Assembly (NCBI GenBank): GCA_005879015.1 | Contig: VBMC01000144.1 | Location: 1 to 9,657 of the forward strand | Length of the DNA stretch: 9,657 bases | Direction of reading: 5' to 3' | Origin: Methanobacteriota archaeon | GTDB lineage: Archaea; Thermoplasmatota; Thermoplasmata; RBG-16-68-12 | Shown: one piece after another, positions 1 through 6,158 of the stretch | Position numbering within the stretch: the stretch's first letter is position 1 | How the letters are laid out: each line of letters begins with the position of its first letter | Notes under the pieces: model-generated | Seen by the model: the letters and a program-made list of their open reading frames with translations, nothing else | Told to the model about the DNA's origin: nothing | Database searches by the model: none | Position numbers and translations under genes: made by a program

Positions 1-3
1 AAG

Positions 4-600
4 GTGCAGCTGGAGCGAATTCTGCAGTCGTTGGAGCCGGTGAAGAGTCCGTCTCCATCGACGGAACAATATCCGACGCCCGCCGCGATCGCGGCGGAGG
101 TGATCCAATTTGCTCTCGGGCGCGGCGACATCGCAGGTCGCTCCGTCGTAGACTTGGGCTGCGGGAACGGCGTCCTCGCGATCGCCGCGAAACTGTCGGG
201 GGCGGCCCGCGTTCTGGGCGTTGACGCGGATCTCGAATCCATCGAAGTGTCCCGCCGCAACGCCGAACACTCGGAAGTCGAGGTCGAGTGGGATGTCGCC
301 GACGTAAGCAGCGTGCACGAACCGTTCGACACGGTGCTGATGAATCCCCCGTTTGGCGCCCAAACCCATCATGCGGACCGTCCGTTCATCGATGCCGCGA
401 TGGACTTGGGAAAGGTGGTGTATACGTTTCTGAATGCGCCGTCCGAGCCGTTCGTGAGGCGGAGGATCGAGACGACGGGAAGCCGCATCACCGACCGACT
501 CGAATATAGGTTCCCGATTCCGCATTTGTTTTCGTTCCATCGGCGAGACGTTCGGGCGCAAGAGGTCCTCCTCTATCGCGTCGAGGTGGCGAAGGGCTAA
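4..600 (+). CDS. METTL5-like N6-adenine rRNA methyltransferase (COG2263 family)
   Basis: Predicted SAM-dependent RNA methylase of about 198 aa, the usual size of the METTL5 family. Visible motifs are TEQYPTP (residues 20-26, family N-terminal signature), the SAM-binding motif I VVDLGCGNG (48-56), an acidic ribose-binding position in GVDAD (72-76), and the catalytic NPPFG (114-118) that marks N6-adenine amino methyltransferases. Human METTL5 makes m6A in 18S rRNA with TRMT112. By homology this protein probably modifies small-subunit rRNA, with an archaeal Trm112 as a possible partner (inference; none is encoded here). The start is taken as GTG at 4, but the reading frame is open to the window edge (AAG at 1), so a start a few codons upstream is possible. 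Csl4 follows 48 nt downstream. Confidence 0.88.
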   Translation: MQLERILQSLEPVKSPSPSTEQYPTPAAIAAEVIQFALGRGDIAGRSVVDLGCGNGVLAIAAKLSGAARVLGVDADLESIEVSRRNAEHSEVEVEWDVADVSSVHEPFDTVLMNPPFGAQTHHADRPFIDAAMDLGKVVYTFLNAPSEPFVRRRIETTGSRITDRLEYRFPIPHLFSFHRRDVRAQEVLLYRVEVAKG

Positions 601-604
601 ATAC
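591..604 (+). promoter_or_regulatory. Putative BRE/TATA promoter of csl4
   Basis: GAAGGGCTAAATAC overlaps the stop codon of the methylase gene. The purine-rich half resembles a BRE, and CTAAATA matches the TATA-like element seen before the minus-strand cis-prenyltransferase gene. A transcription start about 25 nt downstream would fall near 627, giving a short leader. GAAGGAG at 629-635 is Shine-Dalgarno-like but lies 13 nt from the ATG at 649, so its use is uncertain. Read-through from the methylase gene is an alternative. Confidence 0.4.
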
Positions 605-648
605 CGAGGTCCGTTCTTCGTGCGGATAGAAGGAGTGGAACAGGCCGA

Positions 649-1413
649 ATGGACGCCAAGATGGTCCTGCCAGGCGATGAGATCGCGACGGCGGAGGAGT
701 TCGAACCTGGTGAGGGTACTTACGAGAAGAACGGTCTCGTGTTCGCGGCGACGCCCGGCGTCCTCGTCCTTGATCCGGGGAATCATGTGGCGCGCGTGCG
801 GGCTTTCAATCCGCCGGCCGAACTGCGGGTCGGGGACATCGTGTACGGGGTCATCGACGACATCCGCGGCATGATGGCGACGGCAACCATCCTCGCCATC
901 CACGGTCGGGCGCGTCAGATCAGTGGTGAGTCGGAAGGGACGATCCACATTTCGAATGTATCCGAGGACTATACCGAAGACATCCACGACAAATTCCATT
1001 TGGGAGACGTCATTCGCGCTAAGGTGGTTCAGGTTAAGCCATCGGTCCAGTTGACGACCGCCGAGTCGGACTTGGGTGTCGTGAAGGCCGTTTGCTCCGT
1101 CTGTCGTGGGCCGCTCGAACTCCGGGATCGCGACCTGTACTGTCCTCGCGACGAAAGGACCGAACAGAGAAAGCTCGCAGCGGACTATGCGGACCTTCGG
1201 CTCTTCGTTCCCGCGAGTGAACTCGGCGGTGGGACGATTCCTGAAAAACACCGCGGAGGTCGCGGCGAGGGCGCCGACCGCGGCGGGCGAGATCGCGGCG
1301 GGCGAGGAGGCGGCCGTGATCGGTTCCGCGATCGGGGCGGCGGTGGTCGGGACCGCGACGGTCGAAGTCCACGGGGAGGCGGAAGGGATCGGGATCGCGG
1401 TCGGCGTCGCTGA
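649..1413 (+). CDS. csl4: Exosome RNA-binding subunit Csl4 with RGG-rich C-terminal tail
   Basis: Cap subunit of the archaeal RNA exosome, which binds the Rrp41–Rrp42 ring and feeds or tethers RNA and DnaG. Residues 5-45 fit the N-terminal Csl4 domain (MVLPGDEIA, then a GTYEKNGLVFA-type strand). Residues 60-137 form the S1 domain (LRVGDIVYGVI, GTIHISNV, FHLGDVIRAKVVQV). Residues 149-180 form the zinc-ribbon end (CSVC, then YCPRD, then RKLAADY). Two features are unusual. The fourth zinc ligand position is Asp168, where Cys is normal. A tail of about 54 residues (201-254) made almost only of R, G and D follows a core that is itself of normal family length (about 190 aa). The tail is in frame with no sign of a frameshift. 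ATG 661 (MVLPGDE) is an alternative start. Confidence 0.93.
   Translation: MDAKMVLPGDEIATAEEFEPGEGTYEKNGLVFAATPGVLVLDPGNHVARVRAFNPPAELRVGDIVYGVIDDIRGMMATATILAIHGRARQISGESEGTIHISNVSEDYTEDIHDKFHLGDVIRAKVVQVKPSVQLTTAESDLGVVKAVCSVCRGPLELRDRDLYCPRDERTEQRKLAADYADLRLFVPASELGGGTIPEKHRGGRGEGADRGGRDRGGRGGGRDRFRDRGGGGRDRDGRSPRGGGRDRDRGRRR
1276..1305 (+). repeat. 15-bp tandem duplication inside the csl4 tail
   Basis: Two adjacent 15-bp copies, GACCGCGGCGGGCGA and GATCGCGGCGGGCGA, differ at one base and each encodes DRGGR. Looser RG/RD-coding repeats continue to the stop codon. This suggests the RGG tail grew by slippage or short duplication within csl4. Confidence 0.7.
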
Positions 1414-1464
1414 TTTGCGGCAAAAAATTCCTGATGATTGCGTTCCGAGAATTAGCATCAAGAA

Positions 1465-1514
1465 TCGAAGGCAAAAAGATAAGAACCTACCCCGTGATAG
1501 CAGCGCAACGAGGT
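1465..1514 (+). promoter_or_regulatory. AT-rich leader/promoter of the 54-aa ORF
   Basis: The gap 1414-1518 is clearly more AT-rich than its surroundings. CGAAGGCAAAAAGATAAG (1466-1483) has the purine-rich-then-(T)TAAG layout of other promoters in this window, 36-53 nt before the ATG at 1519. GAGG at 1510-1513 lies 5 nt before the ATG and could act as a weak ribosome-binding site. No tRNA, sRNA or terminator could be recognised in the rest of the gap. Confidence 0.35.
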
Positions 1515-1518
1515 TTTG

Positions 1519-1683
1519 ATGCCTCCGTCGAACGAAGAACTCATGCGAGAACTGACGCGTCTTCGCACGGAAATTCAGCAGCTCCGCGAGGTCGTGAGCG
1601 CCTTGTTCAACGCGGTCTTCGAGGAAGGGGACGAGGACTGGGACACGGTCCCCGAGAAGGACGAATTCAACCTCTACAACTGA
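1519..1683 (+). CDS. Small coiled-coil protein with acidic C-terminus, unknown function
   Basis: A 54-residue ORF starting at ATG 1519. Residues 5-34 form a strongly amphipathic helix with heptad-like Leu/Val spacing (NEELMRELTRLRTEIQQLRE, then VVSALFNAVF), a likely coiled coil. It is followed by an acidic stretch (EEGDEDWD, 35-42) and a short polar end. Codon use is GC-rich in third positions, like its neighbours, and it fills the csl4–SHMT gap, so it is probably real. It has no signal peptide or membrane segment. The size and helix-plus-acidic-tail design suggest a small dimer or adaptor protein, but no function can be assigned. No known family was recognised with certainty. Confidence 0.7.
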   Translation: MPPSNEELMRELTRLRTEIQQLREVVSALFNAVFEEGDEDWDTVPEKDEFNLYN

Positions 1684-1710
1684 AGGGACTCTCCGCTCTG
1701 GCGTCCGTGG

Positions 1711-1718
1711 TTTATATT
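1711..1718 (+). promoter_or_regulatory. TATA box of the SHMT-like gene
   Basis: TTTATATT lies 21-28 nt before the GTG at 1739. This is the archaeal TATA-to-start distance that places the transcription start at or next to the start codon, implying a leaderless mRNA. It also supports GTG 1739 as the start, because no Shine-Dalgarno sequence precedes it. Confidence 0.7.
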
Positions 1719-1738
1719 CCCCCTGGCTATCCCTTCGC

Positions 1739-2950
1739 GTGGTCGAGCTCCGCGACCTTGTGAAAGCGCATGAGGATTGGCGGCTTCGCGAGGCGATCAA
1801 TCTCCAAGCATCGGAAAACGTGATGAGCGCGGAGGCGCGGTCGCTCCTCAGCACGGACTTCGCGCATCGGTACACGCTCCCCGAAGACTTGGTCCCCGGT
1901 TTGACGGGATTGAAGAACGCATATCGAGGCACGAAACATACGGACGCGATGGAGGCGTTGTCGGAACGATATGCCCGCGACCTGTTCCGATCCGCATTTG
2001 CATCGCTCAAGCCTCTCTCCGGTCACCTCGCAGGGTTCATGTTGCTGCAGGCCTGTTGCAAACGGGGCGACCGCATCTTGGTCGTCTCCTCGGCCCACGG
2101 CGGATACGACGGCTATATGCCGGGCTACCTGCCGGAGTACCTCGGTCTCACGGTGGACTTCCTCCCATTTGACGAACGCACGTGGAACGTGGATGCGAAG
2201 GCCGCCGCGGACGCGATCATCGAGACGAAGCCGCGACTCGTGCTCGTCGGCGCGAGCCTGATCCTGTTCCCGTACAACCTACGCTGGCTCCGTGGCGCCT
2301 GCGACGATGTTGGAACGATTCTCGGGTACGACGCATCCCATGTGCTCGGTTTGGTTGCCGGCGGTGAATTTCAAAGGCCCATGATGGAGGGAGTCGATGC
2401 GCTCAGTGCCAGCACGCACAAGTCATTCCCCGGCCCGCAAGGTGGTCTCTTCCTCTCCAACCGGAAGGACCTGTTCGACCGCGCGATGCAAACGTTCCTC
2501 TGGCGAATCCAGGATAACGCGCACTGGAATCGGATTGCCTCGACCGCGCAGGTTTTCCTCGAGATGAAGGAGTTCGGCGGGGCCTATGCAAAGCAAGTGG
2601 TTGCCAACTCGAAGGCCCTCGGGAAACAACTGGACCTGTGGGGATTCCCGGTGAAGTTCGCGTCCCTCGGATATTCCCGGTGTCATCAAATTCACGTGGA
2701 CCCGATCGCCCTCCAGGACGCATGGGGCCTGACCCCGGCGCAGTTCGCGGATCGGCTTGAAGCGAACAATCTGATCGTCGACGCTGTCGGGCGAATCGGG
2801 ACGAGCGAGGTCACGAGGATGGGAGCGACCGAGGACGAGATGCAATCGATCGCAGGTTTGATCGTCCGCGCCGCCCGGGGCGAGGATGTTCGGGTCGAAG
2901 TCGCGGAGGTCCGTGCCGGACTCCGCCTGTCGTTCGTGTTCCCGTCGTGA
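1739..2950 (+). CDS. Serine hydroxymethyltransferase-family PLP enzyme (divergent, archaeal type)
   Basis: Fold-type I PLP enzyme of 403 aa, close to SHMT length. SHMT-like motifs are NLQASENVMS (21-30), SGHLAGF (94-100), DASHVLGL (198-205, PLP-nitrogen Asp198 and His201), STHKSFPGPQGG (225-236, PLP-lysine Lys228), and GTSEVTRMG (354-362, Arg360 at the substrate-carboxylate position). SHMT interconverts serine and glycine while charging a folate or methanopterin C1 carrier. Two positions differ from canonical enzymes. The loop that is YAEGYPGKRYYGG in E. coli, carrying Glu57, is here longer and rewritten (45-63). The cofactor-stacking His of the HGGHL motif is Tyr123 (HGGYD). It may therefore be a true glyA of a divergent lineage or a paralogue with another aldol or transfer reaction. 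It has its own TATA box and is not obviously co-transcribed with csl4. Confidence 0.8.
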   Translation: MVELRDLVKAHEDWRLREAINLQASENVMSAEARSLLSTDFAHRYTLPEDLVPGLTGLKNAYRGTKHTDAMEALSERYARDLFRSAFASLKPLSGHLAGFMLLQACCKRGDRILVVSSAHGGYDGYMPGYLPEYLGLTVDFLPFDERTWNVDAKAAADAIIETKPRLVLVGASLILFPYNLRWLRGACDDVGTILGYDASHVLGLVAGGEFQRPMMEGVDALSASTHKSFPGPQGGLFLSNRKDLFDRAMQTFLWRIQDNAHWNRIASTAQVFLEMKEFGGAYAKQVVANSKALGKQLDLWGFPVKFASLGYSRCHQIHVDPIALQDAWGLTPAQFADRLEANNLIVDAVGRIGTSEVTRMGATEDEMQSIAGLIVRAARGEDVRVEVAEVRAGLRLSFVFPS

Positions 2951-2971
2951 CGCGCCCCGCAGAGGCTGGAC

Positions 2972-2983
2972 AAAGGCCATAAG
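2972..2983 (+). promoter_or_regulatory. BRE/TATA-like promoter of the ThiF-like gene
   Basis: AAAGGCCATAAG lies 22-33 nt before GTG 3005. It has the CAAA-spacer-(T)TAAG layout seen at other genes in this window and predicts a leaderless transcript for the ThiF–ThiI–small protein operon. Confidence 0.5.
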
Positions 2984-3004
2984 CCGTCCCTTCATTAGCC
3001 GGCC

Positions 3005-4015
3005 GTGGCAGGTCCCGAGCGCTACCGCCGCCAGGCGGTGCTCCCCGAAATCGGTGCAAAGGGCCAGCGGGCCCTCCGCGAGGCCAAAGTGGTGGTCGTG
3101 GGTCTCGGTGCCCTCGGAAGTGTCTCCTCCGATCTCCTGGTGCGGGCGGGGGTCGGTCGCATGCACCTCGTCGACCGAGACGTCGTGGAAGTCGTGAACC
3201 TGCAACGCCAAACCTTGTATTCGGAGGCGGACGTGGACAAGCCGAAAGCCGAAGCCGCGGCGGAACGTCTGCGTCAGGTCAACTCGGACGTGCAAATCGA
3301 CGCCGTCCCGAGAGACGTTCATTCTGCCACCGCGAAGGACATCCTCCAGGACGCCGACCTCGTCGTGGACGGGACGGACAACCTCGAGACGCGGTTCCTT
3401 TTGAACGAAGCCGCGACGGACCTCGTCATTCCGTTCGTCTACGGAGGCGCGATCGCCACGTACGGCATGGTGTTCTCGATCCGCACTCCCGACACGGCGT
3501 GCTTTCGTTGCTTCAACCCGACCACGCCCGCGCCGGGAAGCCTGCCGACCTGTGAGACCGCCGGCATTTTCAACGCGGTGGCCTCCCAGGTGGGAGCAAT
3601 CCAGGCGGGCGAAGCCCTCCGCCTGTTGGTCGGGAAGGCTCCTTCCGGCGACCTCCTCCTCGTGGACGGCTGGAGTCCGGAAATCCAGAAGATCCACCTG
3701 ACCCGTCGCTCTGACTGTCCCGTCTGCGTTCGTGGAGAGCGAGAGTACCTGGGGGTCCGACGGAGCCAGGTGCTGGCGTCCCTGTGCGGGAGCGACACGA
3801 TCTCCCTCGATCCGATCCACACGGGCGCGATTGACCTCGAAGGTTTGGGTCGTCGACTGGAACCGCTCGGCACCGCCCGTCGGGCCGGCGGCGTCCTCGT
3901 CGCCGACGTCGAGGGTCGGCGGCTCACGATCTTCCCCGATGGGCGGGCCTTGATTCGAGGCGTGAAGGATGAGACCGAGGCCCGCGCGGTCTACGCCAAG
4001 TACGTCGGGGTCTGA
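3005..4015 (+). CDS. ThiF/MoeB/HesA-family E1-like adenylyltransferase
   Basis: E1-like enzyme that adenylates the C-terminal glycine of a ubiquitin-fold sulfur carrier or protein modifier (MoaD, ThiS or SAMP) using ATP. It has 336 aa. Motifs are the N-terminal RYRRQ (6-10), GLGALGS (33-39) for nucleotide binding, Asp57 with NLQRQ (65-69), Lys79 in DVDKPKA, DGTDN (122-126), a zinc site CFRC…CPVC (166-169, 238-241), and the catalytic-type Cys183 in TCETAG. The last ~85 residues (from about 248) form an extra domain ending LTIFPDGRALIRG and YAKYVG, of the kind seen in some ThiF/MoeB proteins. It is immediately followed by a ThiI-like PP-loop gene (1-nt gap), which points to sulfur transfer for tRNA thiolation or thiamine/molybdopterin. 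Which carrier it activates cannot be told; none is encoded in this window. Confidence 0.9.
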   Translation: MAGPERYRRQAVLPEIGAKGQRALREAKVVVVGLGALGSVSSDLLVRAGVGRMHLVDRDVVEVVNLQRQTLYSEADVDKPKAEAAAERLRQVNSDVQIDAVPRDVHSATAKDILQDADLVVDGTDNLETRFLLNEAATDLVIPFVYGGAIATYGMVFSIRTPDTACFRCFNPTTPAPGSLPTCETAGIFNAVASQVGAIQAGEALRLLVGKAPSGDLLLVDGWSPEIQKIHLTRRSDCPVCVRGEREYLGVRRSQVLASLCGSDTISLDPIHTGAIDLEGLGRRLEPLGTARRAGGVLVADVEGRRLTIFPDGRALIRGVKDETEARAVYAKYVGV

Positions 4016-4016
4016 C

Positions 4017-4688
4017 ATGGCGCGAAAAGGAATTTTGCTCCTGAGCGGGGGCTTCGACAGTCCGGTCGCGGGCCACCTGATGTCGCGCCAGGGGCTCGGG
4101 ATCGTCGCCGCACACTTCTCGTTGGAGCCGATCACGGATGGCGCGGCAGCCGTCAAGGCCCGGACTTTGTGCGACCTTCTCGAAATCGGGTCCTTGTACG
4201 TCGTTCGGGTGGGAGAGGCCTTTGCGGAAGTCGCGCACGCCGCGAATCGGCGGTTCTACTTCATCCTCACGAAACGCCTCATGATCCGGCTCGCGGACGC
4301 GATCGGAGATCGGGAGGGGGCCGAGGTCCTCGTGACCGGCGAGAACCTCGGACAGGTGTCGAGCCAGACCCTCGCGAGCCTACGGGCGATTGATGCGATC
4401 GCGCGCCGTCCGGTCCTGAGGCCGTTGATCGGGTTTGACAAACAGGAGATCGTGGATCGGGCGAAGGAGATCGGCACGTACGAGGTCTCCAAGGGACCCG
4501 AGATCTGTGATCTGCTCGGACCGCCCCGGCCGTCGACCCACGCGCGCCTGGATCAGATCCATGGCGAAGAAGCCAAGCTCGATCTGGATCGGCTGGTCGC
4601 CTCTAGCCTGAGGGGCGTGGTAGCGGAAAGGTTCAAGGCGGACGGACCCGCTCGTCGCGTCCCCGCTGGAATGAGGACGGCCGCATGA
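4017..4688 (+). CDS. ThiI-like PP-loop sulfurtransferase (no THUMP domain)
   Basis: Start ATG 4017 comes one base after the ThiF stop codon, giving 223 aa. The PP-loop SGGFDSPVAG (10-19) binds ATP. TGENLGQVSSQTLASL (107-122) and RPLIGFDKQEIVDRAKEIGTYE (from 135) are characteristic of the ThiI PP-loop domain. Cys164 (PEICDLLGPPRP) aligns with the conserved Cys after the GTYE motif. ThiI makes 4-thiouridine at position 8 of tRNA, with substrate tRNA bound by N-terminal ferredoxin-like and THUMP domains. Both are absent here, as is a rhodanese domain. Only two cysteines exist (52 and 164), and no CxxC is present. tRNA recognition must come from a partner, or the substrate is different (inference). 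The stop overlaps the next start by 4 nt (ATGA). Confidence 0.87.
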   Translation: MARKGILLLSGGFDSPVAGHLMSRQGLGIVAAHFSLEPITDGAAAVKARTLCDLLEIGSLYVVRVGEAFAEVAHAANRRFYFILTKRLMIRLADAIGDREGAEVLVTGENLGQVSSQTLASLRAIDAIARRPVLRPLIGFDKQEIVDRAKEIGTYEVSKGPEICDLLGPPRPSTHARLDQIHGEEAKLDLDRLVASSLRGVVAERFKADGPARRVPAGMRTAA

Positions 4689-4969
4689 CGTACTACCTGC
4701 TGAAACCGTGCCGCACCGCGACGGCCTTCATCTCGACGTTGAAGCAGGCGAGACGCGTCGATCTCGGTGCGGCGGCCGAGCGACTTCGTCTGAAGGGCTG
4801 GGTCGTCAGCGACATGAAAGTGATGTTGATCCTCGACGGCGAACCCGAGCTCACCGTGTACGAAAGCGGCAAGATTCTCGTCAAGACGGACGAGGAGGCA
4901 GCGGCCCGAGCGTCGATCGATCGGGTGTACGAGGCCATCGGAATTTCCACGCCGCTGGCGGCGGCCTGA
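4685..4969 (+). CDS. Conserved-looking 94-aa protein of unknown function, partner of the ThiI-like gene
   Basis: Its ATG overlaps the ThiI-like stop codon by 4 nt, so translation is almost certainly coupled. The family was not recognised. The first ~20 residues (YYLLKPCRTATAFI) contain a lone cysteine, Cys9. Residues 28-85 look like an alpha-beta unit: helix (LGAAAERLRLKG), two strands (VMLILDG, ELTVYES), the turn SGKILVKT, then a helix (EEAAARASIDRVYEAIG). The strand-SGK-strand-helix pattern resembles one half of a TBP-like/helix-grip fold, but this is a by-eye resemblance only. It does not end in Gly-Gly (ends LAAA), so it is not an obvious ubiquitin-like sulfur carrier. It could be an RNA-binding or scaffold partner that replaces the missing THUMP region of the ThiI-like enzyme (speculative). 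Confidence 0.8.
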   Translation: MTYYLLKPCRTATAFISTLKQARRVDLGAAAERLRLKGWVVSDMKVMLILDGEPELTVYESGKILVKTDEEAAARASIDRVYEAIGISTPLAAA

Positions 4970-5015
4970 GCCCGCGAACCGCCGTGGCGACCGTCCGCCG
5001 CGGCCGGGGAAGAAT

Positions 5016-6113
5016 TCAACCGCGAAAGGCGATGAGGACGACATCGACGACGAACAGCAAGACGACGAGGAATTCGAGGATGAGGAGTCGACGCGCTTCG
5101 AGCTCGGCCTGCGCGACTTCGTAAATCTCGCTGAGGTCCTTCATCTTCTCCTCGACGATCTTCCGCCAGGAGTCGAGCTCGAACTTCCGCACGCACGCCC
5201 GATAGACCTTCCCCAGGAACCAGTCTCCCCACAGCTTGGAGATGTTGTCGACCTGGAAAGTGGCTTCCGCGAGGTCCATCCGAATTTCGGCAAGTTCCTT
5301 CACCGTGTCGTGTCCGCTCCGGAGGAACGAGCTCCGGGCGAACAGGTCCTCGAGGTCGTCGTAGGCCTTGTCGACGACCTTGTCTAGGAAGGCATCGTAG
5401 GTTCGCAGCTCAAGCAACTGAAGGTTCGCCAGCTCGAAGACGGTCAAGGTGTCCTCGTACGTCGCGCTTGGCTCGACGATGAGCGCCGCGTCCCATTCGA
5501 GGACGACGAGGTCGTCCTGGTAGTAGGAGAACCAGTTCCGCCACGTGTCTTCGACCTCCTCGTCGCTGATCGCCTCGGGTCGCGGGTCGTTCGCGAGGAG
5601 GGCGGTGACCTCCCGTCGCCAGGTTGTGGTGAATTCGCGGACCGGCGTTTCGCTGACCGAGATGCAATACACCGTATAGGGTTCCGGGTCGACTTTCGTC
5701 TCGTACGCGTCGTGGAGGAACGGAACCAGGTCTTCGATGATTCGCTCGGCGAGACGGCCGCAGTATCCGTCCAGGTTCTCCTCCCGGCTGGCGTCCTTAA
5801 TCTTCAGGCTCGCGAAGGGGCGCAGGTCGCGGAGGCCCGCCGCCTGGAAGGGGACTCGCACGACGACCGCGAGCGCTCCGACTCCATAGAGTTTCACCGC
5901 GATCGAGGCGGTGAGCGGCCCGAGGTTCGTCGCCAGTCTCCGCTCATCTACGAAGACAAGCAGCGGCTGTGCGAATCGGGCGTACCGGGGCGCGGCCCTC
6001 TCGGTTGGGAACCGGCCCGAGAGGAAGGGCATGTCGATCGTCTTCTGGATCTCGTCCAGGTCCACCGACGCACCCACGTCGAAGAGGCGGTAGAAGACGA
6101 CCTCGCCCTTCAT
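5016..6113 (-). CDS. DUF155 (RMD1/YagE-family) protein with C-terminal membrane anchor
   Basis: A 365-residue protein of the DUF155 family, which includes yeast RMD1 and bacterial YagE-type proteins; its biochemical role is unclear. The family pattern is visible in the last third: a long helical stretch with LWGDWFLGKVYRACVRKFEL and WRKIVEEKMKDLSEIYEVAQ, followed directly by a single C-terminal transmembrane helix (about 342-363, LLILEFLVVLLFVVDVVLIAF) and a 2-residue end. The body is therefore probably cytoplasmic and tail-anchored. No signal peptide is present. ATG 6113 is chosen over an in-frame TTG at 6125 because a TATA-like CTTAAG sits 26-31 nt before the ATG. The gene converges on the 94-aa gene with a 46-nt gap (4970-5015) that holds no clear terminator. 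Confidence 0.8.
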   Translation of the reverse strand: MKGEVVFYRLFDVGASVDLDEIQKTIDMPFLSGRFPTERAAPRYARFAQPLLVFVDERRLATNLGPLTASIAVKLYGVGALAVVVRVPFQAAGLRDLRPFASLKIKDASREENLDGYCGRLAERIIEDLVPFLHDAYETKVDPEPYTVYCISVSETPVREFTTTWRREVTALLANDPRPEAISDEEVEDTWRNWFSYYQDDLVVLEWDAALIVEPSATYEDTLTVFELANLQLLELRTYDAFLDKVVDKAYDDLEDLFARSSFLRSGHDTVKELAEIRMDLAEATFQVDNISKLWGDWFLGKVYRACVRKFELDSWRKIVEEKMKDLSEIYEVAQAELEARRLLILEFLVVLLFVVDVVLIAFRG

Positions 6114-6138
6114 GGGGCCGCGCAAACTGGCGACGAGA

Positions 6139-6152
6139 CTTAAGGGCTCCGG
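6139..6152 (-). promoter_or_regulatory. TATA-like promoter of the DUF155 gene
   Basis: On the minus strand this reads CCGGAGCCCTTAAG. CTTAAG lies 26-31 nt before ATG 6113, so a leaderless transcript is expected. It shows the gene can be transcribed separately from the upstream cis-prenyltransferase gene, whose stop is only 45 nt away. Confidence 0.5.
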
Positions 6153-6158
6153 TGACGC

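Noticed and set aside
1429..1490. Possible C/D-box sRNA (TGATGAT near 1430)
   Set aside because: A C-box-like sequence is present but no matching D/D' CUGA boxes at proper spacing were found.
1106..1519. Overlapping plus-strand frame within and after csl4, possible frameshifted end
   Set aside because: The translation is an Ala/Gly/Val-rich shadow of the RGG-coding repeats, and Csl4's own frame stays intact to its stop.
2423..4156. Long minus-strand open frame (577 codons) opposite the SHMT-like and ThiF genes
   Set aside because: Antisense to two well-supported genes, spanning their intergenic promoter, with no recognisable domain; a GC-bias artefact.
4685..4969. Considered the 94-aa protein as the ubiquitin-like sulfur carrier (SAMP/ThiS) of the cassette
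   Set aside because: It ends in LAAA, not Gly-Gly, and its pattern does not fit a beta-grasp carrier.
4970..5015. Possible terminator between the convergent 94-aa and DUF155 genes
   Set aside because: Only short GC palindromes (GCCGCGGC) are seen and there is no T-run on either strand.
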